A stretch of 64,000 bases of DNA from Hyphomicrobium_A sp963759735 (GTDB lineage Bacteria; Pseudomonadota; Alphaproteobacteria; Rhizobiales; Hyphomicrobiaceae): contig CAVXAF010000007.1 of assembly GCA_963759735.1 (NCBI GenBank), positions 434,001 to 498,000 of the forward strand, given 5' to 3'. This document shows, piece after piece, positions 36,901-45,724 of the stretch. The notes under the pieces were generated by a model. The model made no database searches. It saw nothing but the letters and a program-made list of their open reading frames with translations, and was not told the origin of the DNA. Position numbers and translations under genes: made by a program. How positions within the stretch are numbered: position 1 is the stretch's first letter; each line of letters begins with the position of its first letter.

Positions 36901-37491
36901 GAAGCGATCCTCCGCGGCGTATGGAATGACGGCGTGCAGCGCCTTTTCCTGGGCAGGCGATGATCCGTCGGTCGCCTCGATCAGTGTCGCATCGATGGCT
37001 TCGCGCAGCAGCGCCTTGGCCGTCTCGTCGTCGAGCACGGTGAAGCCCGGCGCCACGTTGGCCTCCAGCGGAAAGCGCTGCAGCAGGCGTTCGCAGAACG
37101 AGTGGATGGTCTGCACCTTGAGACCGCCGGGCGTTTCAATGGCGACCGCAAACAGCGTGCGGGCCAGCGCGACCTCGGTAGGGAGCGCCGGGCGGTCACA
37201 CAGGTCGGCGACGTGCTCTGCCAGCTGGGCGTTGGGCATCGTCACCCACAGCGCCAACGTATCGAAGACGCGCTTCGACATCTCGGCGGCGGCAGCCTTG
37301 GTGTAGGTGAGGCATAAGATGCGTTCTGGCTTCGTCCCGGCCAGCAGCAGGCGCAGCACGCGCTGCGTCAGCACATGCGTCTTGCCGGTGCCGGCATTGG
37401 CGCTGACCCACACCGAGGCGCGCGGGTCGGCGGCGTCACGCTGGGCGCGGCGCGTGCGCTCGAGGTCGTCGGCCAGGCTGCGTGCGCTCAT
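33907..37491 (-). CDS. addA: Double-strand break repair helicase-nuclease AddA
   Basis: Helicase and nuclease subunit of AddAB, which resects double-strand breaks for RecA loading. I start at ATG 37491, whose ATGA overlaps the addB stop, giving 1194 residues; the frame is open slightly further upstream. The UvrD-type P-loop ANAGTGKT is at 31-38, with LCLTYTKAAAAEM (motif Ia), LVDEAQDTSPEQW (Walker B), FVVGDEKQSIYSFQGA (motif III) and VMTVHGAKGLEAPIV (motif V). The RecB-type nuclease motif VDYKTNR lies near residue 1110. Length and motifs are complete, so this subunit looks functional. Confidence 0.95.
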   Translation of the reverse strand: MSARSLADDLERTRRAQRDAADPRASVWVSANAGTGKTHVLTQRVLRLLLAGTKPERILCLTYTKAAAAEMSKRVFDTLALWVTMPNAQLAEHVADLCDRPALPTEVALARTLFAVAIETPGGLKVQTIHSFCERLLQRFPLEANVAPGFTVLDDETAKALLREAIDATLIEATDGSSPAQEKALHAVIPYAAEDRFDDVLRSALNQRRWLVSATRIDLGQHDDEFTGLEAAYRRAFKVRQDITVADVDSDLADVIGDAQLTTLRGALSGGTATDQKMAQHVAAALAARSTAGRAAALEKYFCTDGKPRAKLMTKSLATQHAGIDAAVGLAQAAFMGHVEERRGLRAIDATIALHRLAAAVLQRYTLAKARRAALDYEDLIAKSVYLLGGQELASWVMFKLDRGIDHILVDEAQDTSPEQWQIVKSLATEFFGDAGARSEVRTLFVVGDEKQSIYSFQGADLVQFDAMGRAFAEMARAAGLNWQRIPLDLSFRTVSPVLAAVDAVFADPHRTPGLTAAAAIVRHGVHRMGHGGLVEVWPTEVADDAPTVDAWTPLEEEAARAPAERLAERIAATIRAWLDSGEMLASEGRPITAGDILILVRKRRPFAGPMVAALKALKIDVAGADRLRLSDQIAVEDLLSLGDFLTLPEDDLSLAEVLKSPLIGLTDDDLMALAVGRKGMLWKSLIDRAGDDPRFRAAADTLKRWRSRADFVPPFEFFASILDREGGRAKLLARLGPEAADPIDEFLNLALSYDDAAPPSLTGFLAYLREADREVKRDMEHGRNEVRVMTVHGAKGLEAPIVFLPDTCSTATGGPVATLFELDCLALPEGTDGKPFVWSVKGTSGHAAITTAKQERVRRETEERNRLLYVAMTRARDRLYVAGFEGKNGQSAGCWYELISSALGDQLKDGEGHGGAKVRRIAEPQSANPKPRESSQKQGAAVAALPEWASRPAPREVALSVPLAPSRLEAYAPDETGEPLVAQPARRSALHEEPPAPPPAAQSTDHRFLRGTLTHALLQHLPTLPAAGWERAATSFLDARGTALSAGVRRNIATETLAVLQAPEFAPLFGPQSRAEVPIVALIPNPKGKGPPLRLIGQLDRVVELADEVLIVDYKTNRPPPRQVDQVAAAYLFQLAAYRLALRKIYAGRVIKTALLWTDGPRIMPIPDLMLDEYTARLWDLDVTHLDASGGHS

Positions 37492-40400
37492 GCGATCACC
37501 ACCTCGTCCTCGCCGGGTACCGACCATTCGGCGACGCGGGCCAGGTGCTCGTATTCGTCGTAGCGATAATCGAAGCGCGCGCGACGCAGCGCCCGGTAGG
37601 GCGTCGCCGGGTCATCGAAGCGGGCGATGAGCTGGCTCAACCGGTCGAGGGCGGTGGCGGCCAGCGCGGCGATGTCGCCGCTGGCCACGATGAGCTGATC
37701 GCCGGGTGGTTCGCTGCCTGTGGCGCTGATGTAGCGCAACTCGGTGACGGGCAAATGCGGTACGCCGGTAAAGCCCGCCTGGCCGAAGGCGATGGCAGCT
37801 TCGAGTGGCAGCTGCGGGCGCACACCGCTGACGACGTGGCTCGCCTTTGGCGCGCTGCCGGTCTTGTAATCGGTAATGACGAGACCGCCGCCGCGATGAT
37901 CGATCCGGTCGGCGCGCGCCGAGAGTGTGAACGGCCCGGCCGGCGCCGGGATTATGAGATTGCCGCCGATCTCGGCGAAGACTTGCGTGACGCCCTCGCG
38001 GCGCGCGGCTTCGGTGTCCGCGAACCACTCGGCGAAACGTTCAAAGCGTGGCATCCAAAAGGCTGCCACCCGTGCGTGGCTGTCGTAGTCTGCAAGCGTG
38101 CGCCGGGCGATGCCCATCAGTTCGGCGTGCGCGTCCGCCGGCAGCGTGTCGGCGTAGCGCTGTGCAAAGTCGCTCATGATCTTATGCACCACGCTGCCGC
38201 GCAGCGCCGCATCGGGATCCTTGCCGAGCATCGGCAACTTTTCGAGCTTCAGGATATCGCGCGCGAATATCTCGTACGGGTTCTTGAGCCAGGCTTCGAT
38301 GCGCGTAACGCTCATCTTGCGCGGGCGCAGGGCAAGCGGCGGGCGCGGCTCTGGCGCGCGGATGCGAGGCAGCCGATCTGCGTGATCGCGCATGCGCGCC
38401 CAGCCGAGCCACGGCTGATCTGGCTTCAAGGCATCCAACACGCCAAGGCCAGCGAGCAGCGCCTGTAGGCGCATCAGCCAGCGCGACGGCACGGTCGGCA
38501 CCCCGTCGATCTTTTCGGCGCGGGTGATGTAGACGCGGCTGGCGCCGAGCAGCGAGGTGAAATCGTGCGCCGCGTAGCCGATCTCCTGCTCGGGCGAGGG
38601 CAGCCCCAGCTCCTGCCGCATCGGACGGTTGAGCCACGGTCCTGGATCGGCAGCTTCCGGCCACGTGCCGTCGTTGAGCGAGCCGAGGATGATGACATCG
38701 GTCTGCTGCAGACGTGCCTCGAACGGTCCCCATATGGAGAGGCGCGGATGCACGGCGACGCGCAGGCGCACGTTCTGCCCGACGATGAGGCTGCGATAGA
38801 GGTCGGCGTAGTCGCCTGCCGTGACCTGCAGCGGCGGCAATTGCGGATCGATGAGCCCGGAGAAGAAGCTCGTTGCCGCGGTGCCGGCTTCGCCCTGCCA
38901 CAGCGGGGGACCAGCATCCGTCACTTCGGTTTCCGGCAACCGGCTCAGTGCCTCGGCGACGGCGACGTGCGCAGCGGCGATGGCCTGCAGCGGCTGCTCG
39001 CCGCGCTGCGCGAAGATCTCCAGCAGCGGCGCGTATGCTGCTTTCAGCCGCACGACGAGATCTTCCGCCGCGCGCCAGTCGTCGGGCCACAGCCGTCCGA
39101 CGGCGCGGTGGCGGCGGCGCCCGCCCGTCGTTGAGTCCTCGGCGCGCGCCAGCGCCTCGGCGATGCCGTCGATGCCGCGCCCGAGGTAGATGTCGCGAAA
39201 CGCCGCAATCTCGAGCGCACGCGCGCTGCGGCGGACGACGAAGGCGTCGAGCCCCAGACGTGCGAGCGGATGCTTCAGCAGCGCCATGACCGCCGCCGGC
39301 GCGAAGTCTTCCGCGGCGGCCGCGATGACGAGATCGAGGAACGTCCCCGGCGGCGTCTTGGCGAACGGTCGCCCGGCGGAATCGTCGACGCGGATGCCCC
39401 AGGCTTCCAGACGCACGGCAACGCGTCGCGCCAGCAGCCGGTCGGGCGATACCAGCGCCGCGGTTCGCCCGGGCGTTTCGGCGGCTTCGCGCAGGATGAG
39501 CGCGACGGTTTCCGCCTCGTCCTGCGCCGAGGGTGTTTCGATGAGGCTGACGCCGGCGAGCGAACGGCGCACGGCGCCTGCGTCGGCCGCCTGCACGTAG
39601 TCCAGCCAGCGACCCGTCATGCCGGAAGGGCGCATCGCCTCGGTGATGATCGCCTCGCGCCCGGCGCGATCGGGATCGAGCGCGGCACCGGGAAGCAGCT
39701 GCACGCTGCTGCGCTCCACGCCAAGCGCGGCGAGCAGCTTGGCGAAGCCGAATTGCGGATGCTCGGGATGCTGGGCAATCGCCGCCCAGCTTTCCGCATC
39801 GAGATGGAGATCGAGCCCCGGCAGCACGATGGCGCCTTGCGGCAATCGCGCGACGGCTGCCATCAGTTCGACGGTGGCCGGCACCGAGCCGGTGACGCCC
39901 GCGACGATGACCGGCCCCGCAGGCGGCGAGCGTGTCAGCCGCTCAGCTTCGGTGAGGATGGCGCGGTTGCGTCGCGCCGCCGGCGACAGCAGCTTCTGGG
40001 TCGCGAGATAATTTGGCCAGTTACGCCGTGATGATTTCGAGGAACTTGAGCGTGTCCTTCCAGTGCTCGGAATATTCGTCCGGCACCAGCCCGGCGAGCC
40101 CGTCGAGCGGCACGTTCTCCGTCTCGACCATGTCCATGAGCCGCGCGAGTTCTGCGGCAAGGTGCGCGGCCTGTGCGGGCGTGTTGGCGCCCGCCGCCGC
40201 GGCGTGCTCGCCCAGATGCGCACTGGCACTCGAATCTCGGCGGATGGTCTGCGACCAGCGCTGCACCAGCATGGTGAGCACCAGGCGCCGCTCGATCTCG
40301 CTGACGGCCGGTGGCAGATCGAGCGCGTCGGTGCCGAGCGTCCCCGGGCTGGCAAGCCCTGAGAGCAGCGTCAGATCTTCATCGCCTGCCGAGATGGGAC

Positions 40401-40689
40401 GAATCTGCGGTAGCGTCATCGCGCGGCCGCCTGTTGCGTCGAGACCCGATGCGTTGAGAAAAGCTTCCTGCATGGCGCGTGTGGCGCGCCGGGTCGGCAG
40501 CAGCAGTGTAACGTCGGGAAGCGCGAGCGGGCTCGGCGGCGTTCCACCGGCGGCGGGCAGGTCGCCTTTCAGGATCGCTGCCGCTACGGCTTCGAGGAAG
40601 GGTTGCCCGGCCGGCACCGTGAAGACGCACGCGCTACCAGCCCGGCTCCCACCGAGGCCATCTGCAGCGCTGTCAGGCGACGTCCTCAC
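37488..40689 (-). pseudogene. addB: Double-strand break repair protein AddB, one frameshift in the N-terminal third
   Basis: Second subunit of AddAB, with a degenerate helicase domain and a nuclease. GTG 40689 is a plausible start, overlapping the end of the murU-like gene; no ATG fits, so the exact start is uncertain. The N-terminus has FTVPAGQPFLEAV and LLLPTRRATRAMQ. After KFLEII, at about 40021-40026, the frame steps by one and coding resumes as NWPNYLATQKLLSPA, running to 37488. The C-terminal nuclease motif TDYKTG lies near residue 940. Joined length is about 1067 residues, as expected. The intact, overlapping addA argues that AddB is made and that the frameshift is a sequence error. 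Confidence 0.85.
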
Positions 40690-41410
40690 TCTCGATCCAC
40701 CTCTCCGCCTCGACCAGCGCTTCCGGCGTGCCGACGTGCATCCACAGACCATCGAGCCGGATGCCGAACAGTCTGCCGCTGTCGATCGCGGCATCCCACA
40801 GCCGGTTGATCGAAAACGGTCCTTCTGGAGCGCCTGCGAACATGCGTGGATGCGCAATCGATACGCCCGTGAACACGAACGGCGTCATCTGCTGCTCGCC
40901 GCGCCGGGTCAGGCGGCCGTCCGCGTCCATGTCGAAATCGCCCGAACCCTCGTATCCGAGGCTCGTCGCTGCCGAAGCCAGCAGCATCAGGCTGTCCATG
41001 GTGTCGGGGTTCCAAACAGAGAACAACCGCTCAAGGTTGGAGCCGACACCCTCGATCCACACCGAGTCGGAGTTGTGAATCAAGAACGGCTCGTCGCCGA
41101 GCAGCGGCAGCGCCTTGACGACGCCGCCTCCCGTATCCAGAAGCTGCTGACGTTCATCGGAAATCAGCACTTTTGGCTGTTTGCGCTGGCGCACGTGAGC
41201 TTCCAGCTTGTCGGCGCAATAATGCACGTTGACCACGGCGCGGGCGATGCCGGCGACCGCCATGCGGTCGAGCACGTGGTCGATCAGCGCCCGATCCTTG
41301 AGACGCACCATCGGCTTGGGGATCTCTTTGGTCAGCGGCAGCATGCGCTTGCCGTAGCCACCGCCCAGCACCATGGCCGCCTCGGGGCGCCATCGCGACG
41401 TTTTGCTCAT
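40673..41410 (-). CDS. murU: Nucleotidyltransferase, probable MurNAc-1-phosphate uridylyltransferase
   Basis: A 245-residue sugar-1-phosphate nucleotidyltransferase. The N-terminal AMVLGGGYGKRMLPLT is the NTP-binding signature (GGxGxRxxPLT), KPMVRLKDRALIDH follows, and HNSDSVW holds the metal-binding Asp. It lies 15 bases after the tsaE-amgK fusion. In Pseudomonas and alphaproteobacteria AmgK phosphorylates MurNAc and MurU makes UDP-MurNAc, a recycling route that bypasses de novo synthesis and fosfomycin. The pairing with an AmgK-like domain supports the MurU role; the substrate is inferred from context. Confidence 0.75.
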   Translation of the reverse strand: MSKTSRWRPEAAMVLGGGYGKRMLPLTKEIPKPMVRLKDRALIDHVLDRMAVAGIARAVVNVHYCADKLEAHVRQRKQPKVLISDERQQLLDTGGGVVKALPLLGDEPFLIHNSDSVWIEGVGSNLERLFSVWNPDTMDSLMLLASAATSLGYEGSGDFDMDADGRLTRRGEQQMTPFVFTGVSIAHPRMFAGAPEGPFSINRLWDAAIDSGRLFGIRLDGLWMHVGTPEALVEAERWIESEDVA

Positions 41411-41425
41411 GGGGCGGGTCTCTCG

Positions 41426-42967
41426 TCAGGCCAAGGGAATGTCGCGAGCGCTGCCGGGGAACTGCCGGTCATACCATTGCTTGAGACCGGCAAGCCGCGG
41501 ATGCGCCAGATCGCGGTCGAGATAGCCCCACAGGCGCGGGATGTGTCGCAAATAGCCGGGCTTGCCGTCGCGTTTGGCGAGCCGCGCGAAGATGCCGACG
41601 ATCTTGGTGTTGCGCTGGGCGCCGAGCGCGGCATAGGCGAAGGCGAAAGCATCACGATCGAACCCCCCGCGCGCTGCGGCGCCGGCACAGTAGTGCTCGA
41701 ACAATTGCGCTTCAAGCTCGGGTGCCACATCGACGCGCGCATCCTGCAACAGAGAGACGAGGTCATAGGCGGCGGGGCCGCGCATGGCATCCTGAAAGTC
41801 GATCACCCCGACGCGCGCAATGCCTTGTCGCTCGGGCAGCCATAGAAGATTGGGCGAGTGGTAGTCGCGCAACACCCACGACGGGGGCATCTTGGCGAGT
41901 TCAGTGAAAACGTCGGCCCACAGCGCGACGAACTGGGAGCGCTCGTCGGCTGGCACGGCGGCATCGCGCAGCGCCGGCCAATACCAGTCCACCAGCAGCT
42001 CGGTCTCGATGGCCATGGCGTCGGCGTCGTAGGCGGCAACATGGTGCTCGCCGCCGCCGTCCACGGGCAGCGTCTGCGGCGCTTCCGCATCGCGCAGCGC
42101 AACGAGCGTATCGGTCGCTGCACGCCACAGCATCGCCTGCTCGGCAGCGCCAGTCTCAACCTCGCGCCCGAACACGCGGTCGCCGAGGTCATCGAGCAGC
42201 AGGAAGCCATTGTCGAGGTCTTGCGCGTGAATGCGCGGGACGGTGAGGCCCGCGGCCTGCAGCGCGTGGGCGACGGCCACGAACGGGCGGACGTCTTCGG
42301 CAAGGTGCGCGAGGCGGCTGTACGGCAGTCCATTGCGGATGACCGGCCCATCGGGCTGGCGCGGCCAGTCCATGAGAATGGCGCCGGGGCGCGAGCCGCG
42401 CACCAGCCGCCCGTAGCGGCGCACCGAGGCATCGCCCTGCAGGTATTGCAGCTCGCTGTTGCTCGCGCCGTTACCGTGATGAATGAGCGCACGCATGGCG
42501 ATGAAGCGATCCAGGCGCGGGGCCCATGTGCCATGCCCGCTCAGCGTAACACGGCGACTTGCACCATCTCCGCTGTCGTCGAGACGCACATCCAGTCTGT
42601 CCGTCGGAAGTAGGTCGCCCGCCTGCTCGGGCCACTCGACGATGGCGATGCCGCTCCGCAGCGCCAGCTCCAGGCCCAGTTCCTCCAACTCGCCCGGCGC
42701 GCCGAGCCGGTAAAGGTCGAAGTGCGCCACCGACATGCGCGGCGTCGAATAGGTCTGCACCAGCGTGAAGGTCGGGCTGGGGATCTCCTCGCTGCGATCT
42801 CCGCTGAGGGCATGAATGATGGCGCGCGCCAGCGTCGTCTTGCCGGCCCCCAGTTCGCCGCTGAGGGCGAGCAGGTCGCCGCGCTTGGCGATGAACGCCA
42901 AGTCCACGCCCAGGCACAAAAGCTGCGCCTCGCTGACGCTGTCGATGACGTGGATAGCCGACGGCAT
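41426..42967 (-). CDS. Fusion protein: tRNA t6A ATPase TsaE plus AmgK-like aminosugar kinase
   Basis: 513 residues with two domains. Residues 1-150 are TsaE, the ATPase for threonylcarbamoyl-adenosine formation on tRNA: the P-loop GELGAGKT is at 37-44, with SPTFTLVQTY, HFDLYRL and IVEWPEQ following. From about 175 to 510 is an aminoglycoside-phosphotransferase-like kinase, with catalytic LRDYHSPNLL near 368 and metal-binding VIDFQDAM near 388. The best match in context is AmgK, the MurNAc/GlcNAc anomeric kinase. The same fusion is annotated widely in Rhizobiales. It is followed by the murU-like gene after 15 bases. The fusion joins tRNA modification to wall recycling with no obvious functional link. 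Confidence 0.85.
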   Translation of the reverse strand: MPSAIHVIDSVSEAQLLCLGVDLAFIAKRGDLLALSGELGAGKTTLARAIIHALSGDRSEEIPSPTFTLVQTYSTPRMSVAHFDLYRLGAPGELEELGLELALRSGIAIVEWPEQAGDLLPTDRLDVRLDDSGDGASRRVTLSGHGTWAPRLDRFIAMRALIHHGNGASNSELQYLQGDASVRRYGRLVRGSRPGAILMDWPRQPDGPVIRNGLPYSRLAHLAEDVRPFVAVAHALQAAGLTVPRIHAQDLDNGFLLLDDLGDRVFGREVETGAAEQAMLWRAATDTLVALRDAEAPQTLPVDGGGEHHVAAYDADAMAIETELLVDWYWPALRDAAVPADERSQFVALWADVFTELAKMPPSWVLRDYHSPNLLWLPERQGIARVGVIDFQDAMRGPAAYDLVSLLQDARVDVAPELEAQLFEHYCAGAAARGGFDRDAFAFAYAALGAQRNTKIVGIFARLAKRDGKPGYLRHIPRLWGYLDRDLAHPRLAGLKQWYDRQFPGSARDIPLA

Positions 42968-42977
42968 AGGGGCTCAC

Positions 42978-45513
42978 TTAGGCTTGGCTGCCACCGGCCG
43001 ATAGCGGACCCTCGGGGCCTTCTTGGGGCAGCTTGGGCGCTGCTTTATCAGGGCGCCCCTGGACGGGAAGGCGCACAGTGACGCGTGTGCCCCGTCCAGG
43101 CTCTGATTCCAGCGAAACCGAGCCCCCGTGCAACTCGACCAGGCTCTTGACGATAGAGAGCCCGAGGCCGGCGCCGCGATGCCCGGAGCCCTGGCTGCGG
43201 CTCTCGAAGCGGTCGAAGACCTTCCACTGCTCGTCCTTGGGGATGCCGACGCCCCGGTCCTCGACAGTGAACGCCATCTGCGGCCCCTCGCGCCGGCAGG
43301 TGATGCTGATGGTCTCGCCCGGCTTGGAGAAGCCGACGGCGTTGGACAGCAGATTGAAGAGGATCTGCCGCACCCACGCCTCATCGCCGATGAACTGCGT
43401 GGCGTCCTCGGCGACGGCGATGTGCAGCGACAAGCGCGAGCGTTGCGCGGCCTCGTGGACGCCGAGGATGGCAGCGTCGATGACGGCGGGAACGTCGATG
43501 CGCGCCTGCTTAAGCTCCATGTTGCCGGCGTCGATGTTGGCCAGGGTCAGGATGTCGTCGATCGTGGCCAGCAGCTCCTTGGACGAATTGGAGATGTCGC
43601 CGAGGTACTCTGCCTGCTTTTGGTTGAGCGGTCCGAACTGCGGATTGCTGAGCATCTCGCTGAAGCCGATGATGGACGTCAGCGGCGTGCGCAGCTTGTA
43701 GGAAACATGGCTGATGAAGGCATTCTTGATGCGGTCGGCGGCGACGAGCGCGTCGTTGCGTTCTTCGAGCGCCCGCTGGTAGTGCTTGCTGTCCGTTACG
43801 TCATCGAAGGTCAGCAGCGTGGCACCATCGGGTAGCGGCATCACCACGTAGTCGATGATCGACCCGTCGGGGCGGACCATCTGCCCACCGAATTCCTCGC
43901 GCTGCTCGGTGAACGAGGTGACAGCGTTGGTCAAGCGCGCCCACGTCGGCGCGTCGTCGTAGTGCGCGCGCGCCTGCCTGATGAACTCGTCGATATGCGG
44001 CTCCTCGGCAAGCGAGCGCCGCGACAACTGCCAGATCTCCGCAAGCGCCGAGTTGAAGAGGCTCAGCCGCCCATCGGTGCCGAACACAGCGACGCCTTCC
44101 TTGAGGCTGTCGAGCGTTTCGCGCTGCACGCCGATCATGACGTTATAGTCGCGCTCGAGGGCAAGCCGCTCCGTGTCGTCGACGAACAGGTAGGTGATAC
44201 CGCCGTCGGAGCGCTTCTCGGGGCGCACCTGCAACGTGCGCGCGTCCGGCAGCAGCCATGTATCGTCCTCGATGCTCGTCTCGCTGTAGCCGGCGAGAAT
44301 CTTCGCCCGCCACTCGGCGTAGTTGATCACCTGCGGCAGGCGTCCGAGTTCGCGCAGCCGGTCGAGGACAGCGCCCTCGGTGGGGCGTGTCTTCAGCCAG
44401 TCTTCTTCAAGCTGCCACAGCCTGCGGTACGCTTCGTTGAAGAACACCAGCTGCTGCTGCGCATTGAAGATGGCGACGGCGGTGGCGACGCGGTCGAGCG
44501 TGCGATCGTACGGGACCGTCTGGCGCTCCAATTCGCCCTGCGTCGCCTCGAGCGCCTGCACGTCAATGGCTGCGGCGGCGGTCGCGTCCTCGAAGGGCAG
44601 CACGGTCACGTCGTGCGGCCGGCGCTCGCCACCGACGATGAGCGGCAGGCGGCCGCGATAGCTCTCCCCGCGTGCCAGCACGCGCGCAGCTGCCCGGCGT
44701 TGGCGCTGTTCCAGGAGTTCGATCTGCCGCTCCTGCACCTCGGTGCGGCTCTTGGCTTCCACCGCGCGCACGTAGGCGTTGTTCACCCAGGTGATCCGGC
44801 CGTCCCTGGCCCGCAGCCACACGGGGATTGGCAGGGCATCGAGCAGCGCGCGGCTGGCGCGCACCTCGCGGGCGAGGCGCTGATGCTGGGCGAGGATGCG
44901 GGCGACCTCTTCGCGATGCCCGGCGACGTCGCGGAAGCGCAGCACGGCGCGTCCGCCGGCCGTGCGGCCTTCGGCTTCGACGTGCCCGTCATCCAGCGTG
45001 CGCACGATGAGATTGAAGCGCTGCCCGGAATTGAACAGCTTGTCGATGGCTGGCTTCAGCGCGCCGGCCGAGCTCGGCTCCAGCCACTGGCCAAAGCGCA
45101 GGAACTTTTCCGGTGTATCGGGCAGCCCCGGAATGCCGTGCAGCGAGTAGGCGACGACGCGCAGCGGCTGGTCCTGCTCCCAGAACAGGAGGATCTGCGG
45201 CTCGGAGCGAATGACCGAATCTCGCTGCCGCCAAGCTGCGCTTGAGGCCGCTGGCCTCATCTGCAACGCGGCGCTCCTCGCGCTTGGCCCGCACCACCGT
45301 CAGCCAGATCAGCGCCCCGATGAAAAGCGCCACGCCCGCGCCGATGCCGATCGCCGCCAGCGGCTGGGCGTCCAGCAGCGGCAGCGGCAAGGGCAGCGCG
45401 CCGCCCGAGGCGATGCCGGCCGCCAGTATGAGCACGCAGGCAAGACTGGCCACCACGAGCGCGATGAGCTCGCGTGGCTTTCCCGCCGGCCGTTTCACAG
45501 AGGCATTTTGCAT
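42978..45513 (-). pseudogene. divL: DivL-like cell-cycle histidine-kinase family protein, one frameshift after the membrane helices
   Basis: Start ATG 45513. Two membrane helices (about 17-38 and 51-72) are followed by KREERRVADEASGLKRSL. The frame then steps near 45219-45228 and continues to 42978, giving about 845 residues when joined. Several PAS-like regions precede the dimerisation domain. There the H-box reads HVSYKLRTPL, with Tyr (codon 43700-43698, about residue 605) where histidine kinases have His. This is the defining feature of Caulobacter DivL. The ATPase domain is complete (NLLSNAVGFS, DRGVGIPKD, GLGLSIVKSLVELHGG). DivL acts with DivK to modulate CckA and hence CtrA. The frameshift is probably an error, since both parts are well conserved. 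Confidence 0.85.
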
Positions 45514-45679
45514 CGGGATCCGTCAAAACGTCGTGGGAACCCGAGACCAGAGACGCAATGAGCAACGGACAAAGGCCCGGCGGTATCGCTCCCGAAGGGA
45601 GGCAAATCGTTTGCGATTATGGGGAGCTGGGAAGCGCGTGGCCAGCCGCGCGGGCCCTTGCCGGCGGCCAGCGCGGCGT

Positions 45680-45703
45680 TTGCCGGCAGAGTGCTGCCGG
45701 CAA
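45680..45703. terminator. Hairpin downstream of ahcY
   Basis: A perfect 10-bp stem, TTGCCGGCAG (45680-45689) and CTGCCGGCAA (45694-45703), with a 4-base loop, 22 bases past the ahcY stop on the minus strand. There is no U-tract. It probably ends or stabilises the ahcY transcript. Confidence 0.5.
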
Positions 45704-45724
45704 GACGCAGGCGCCTGCCGCAGC

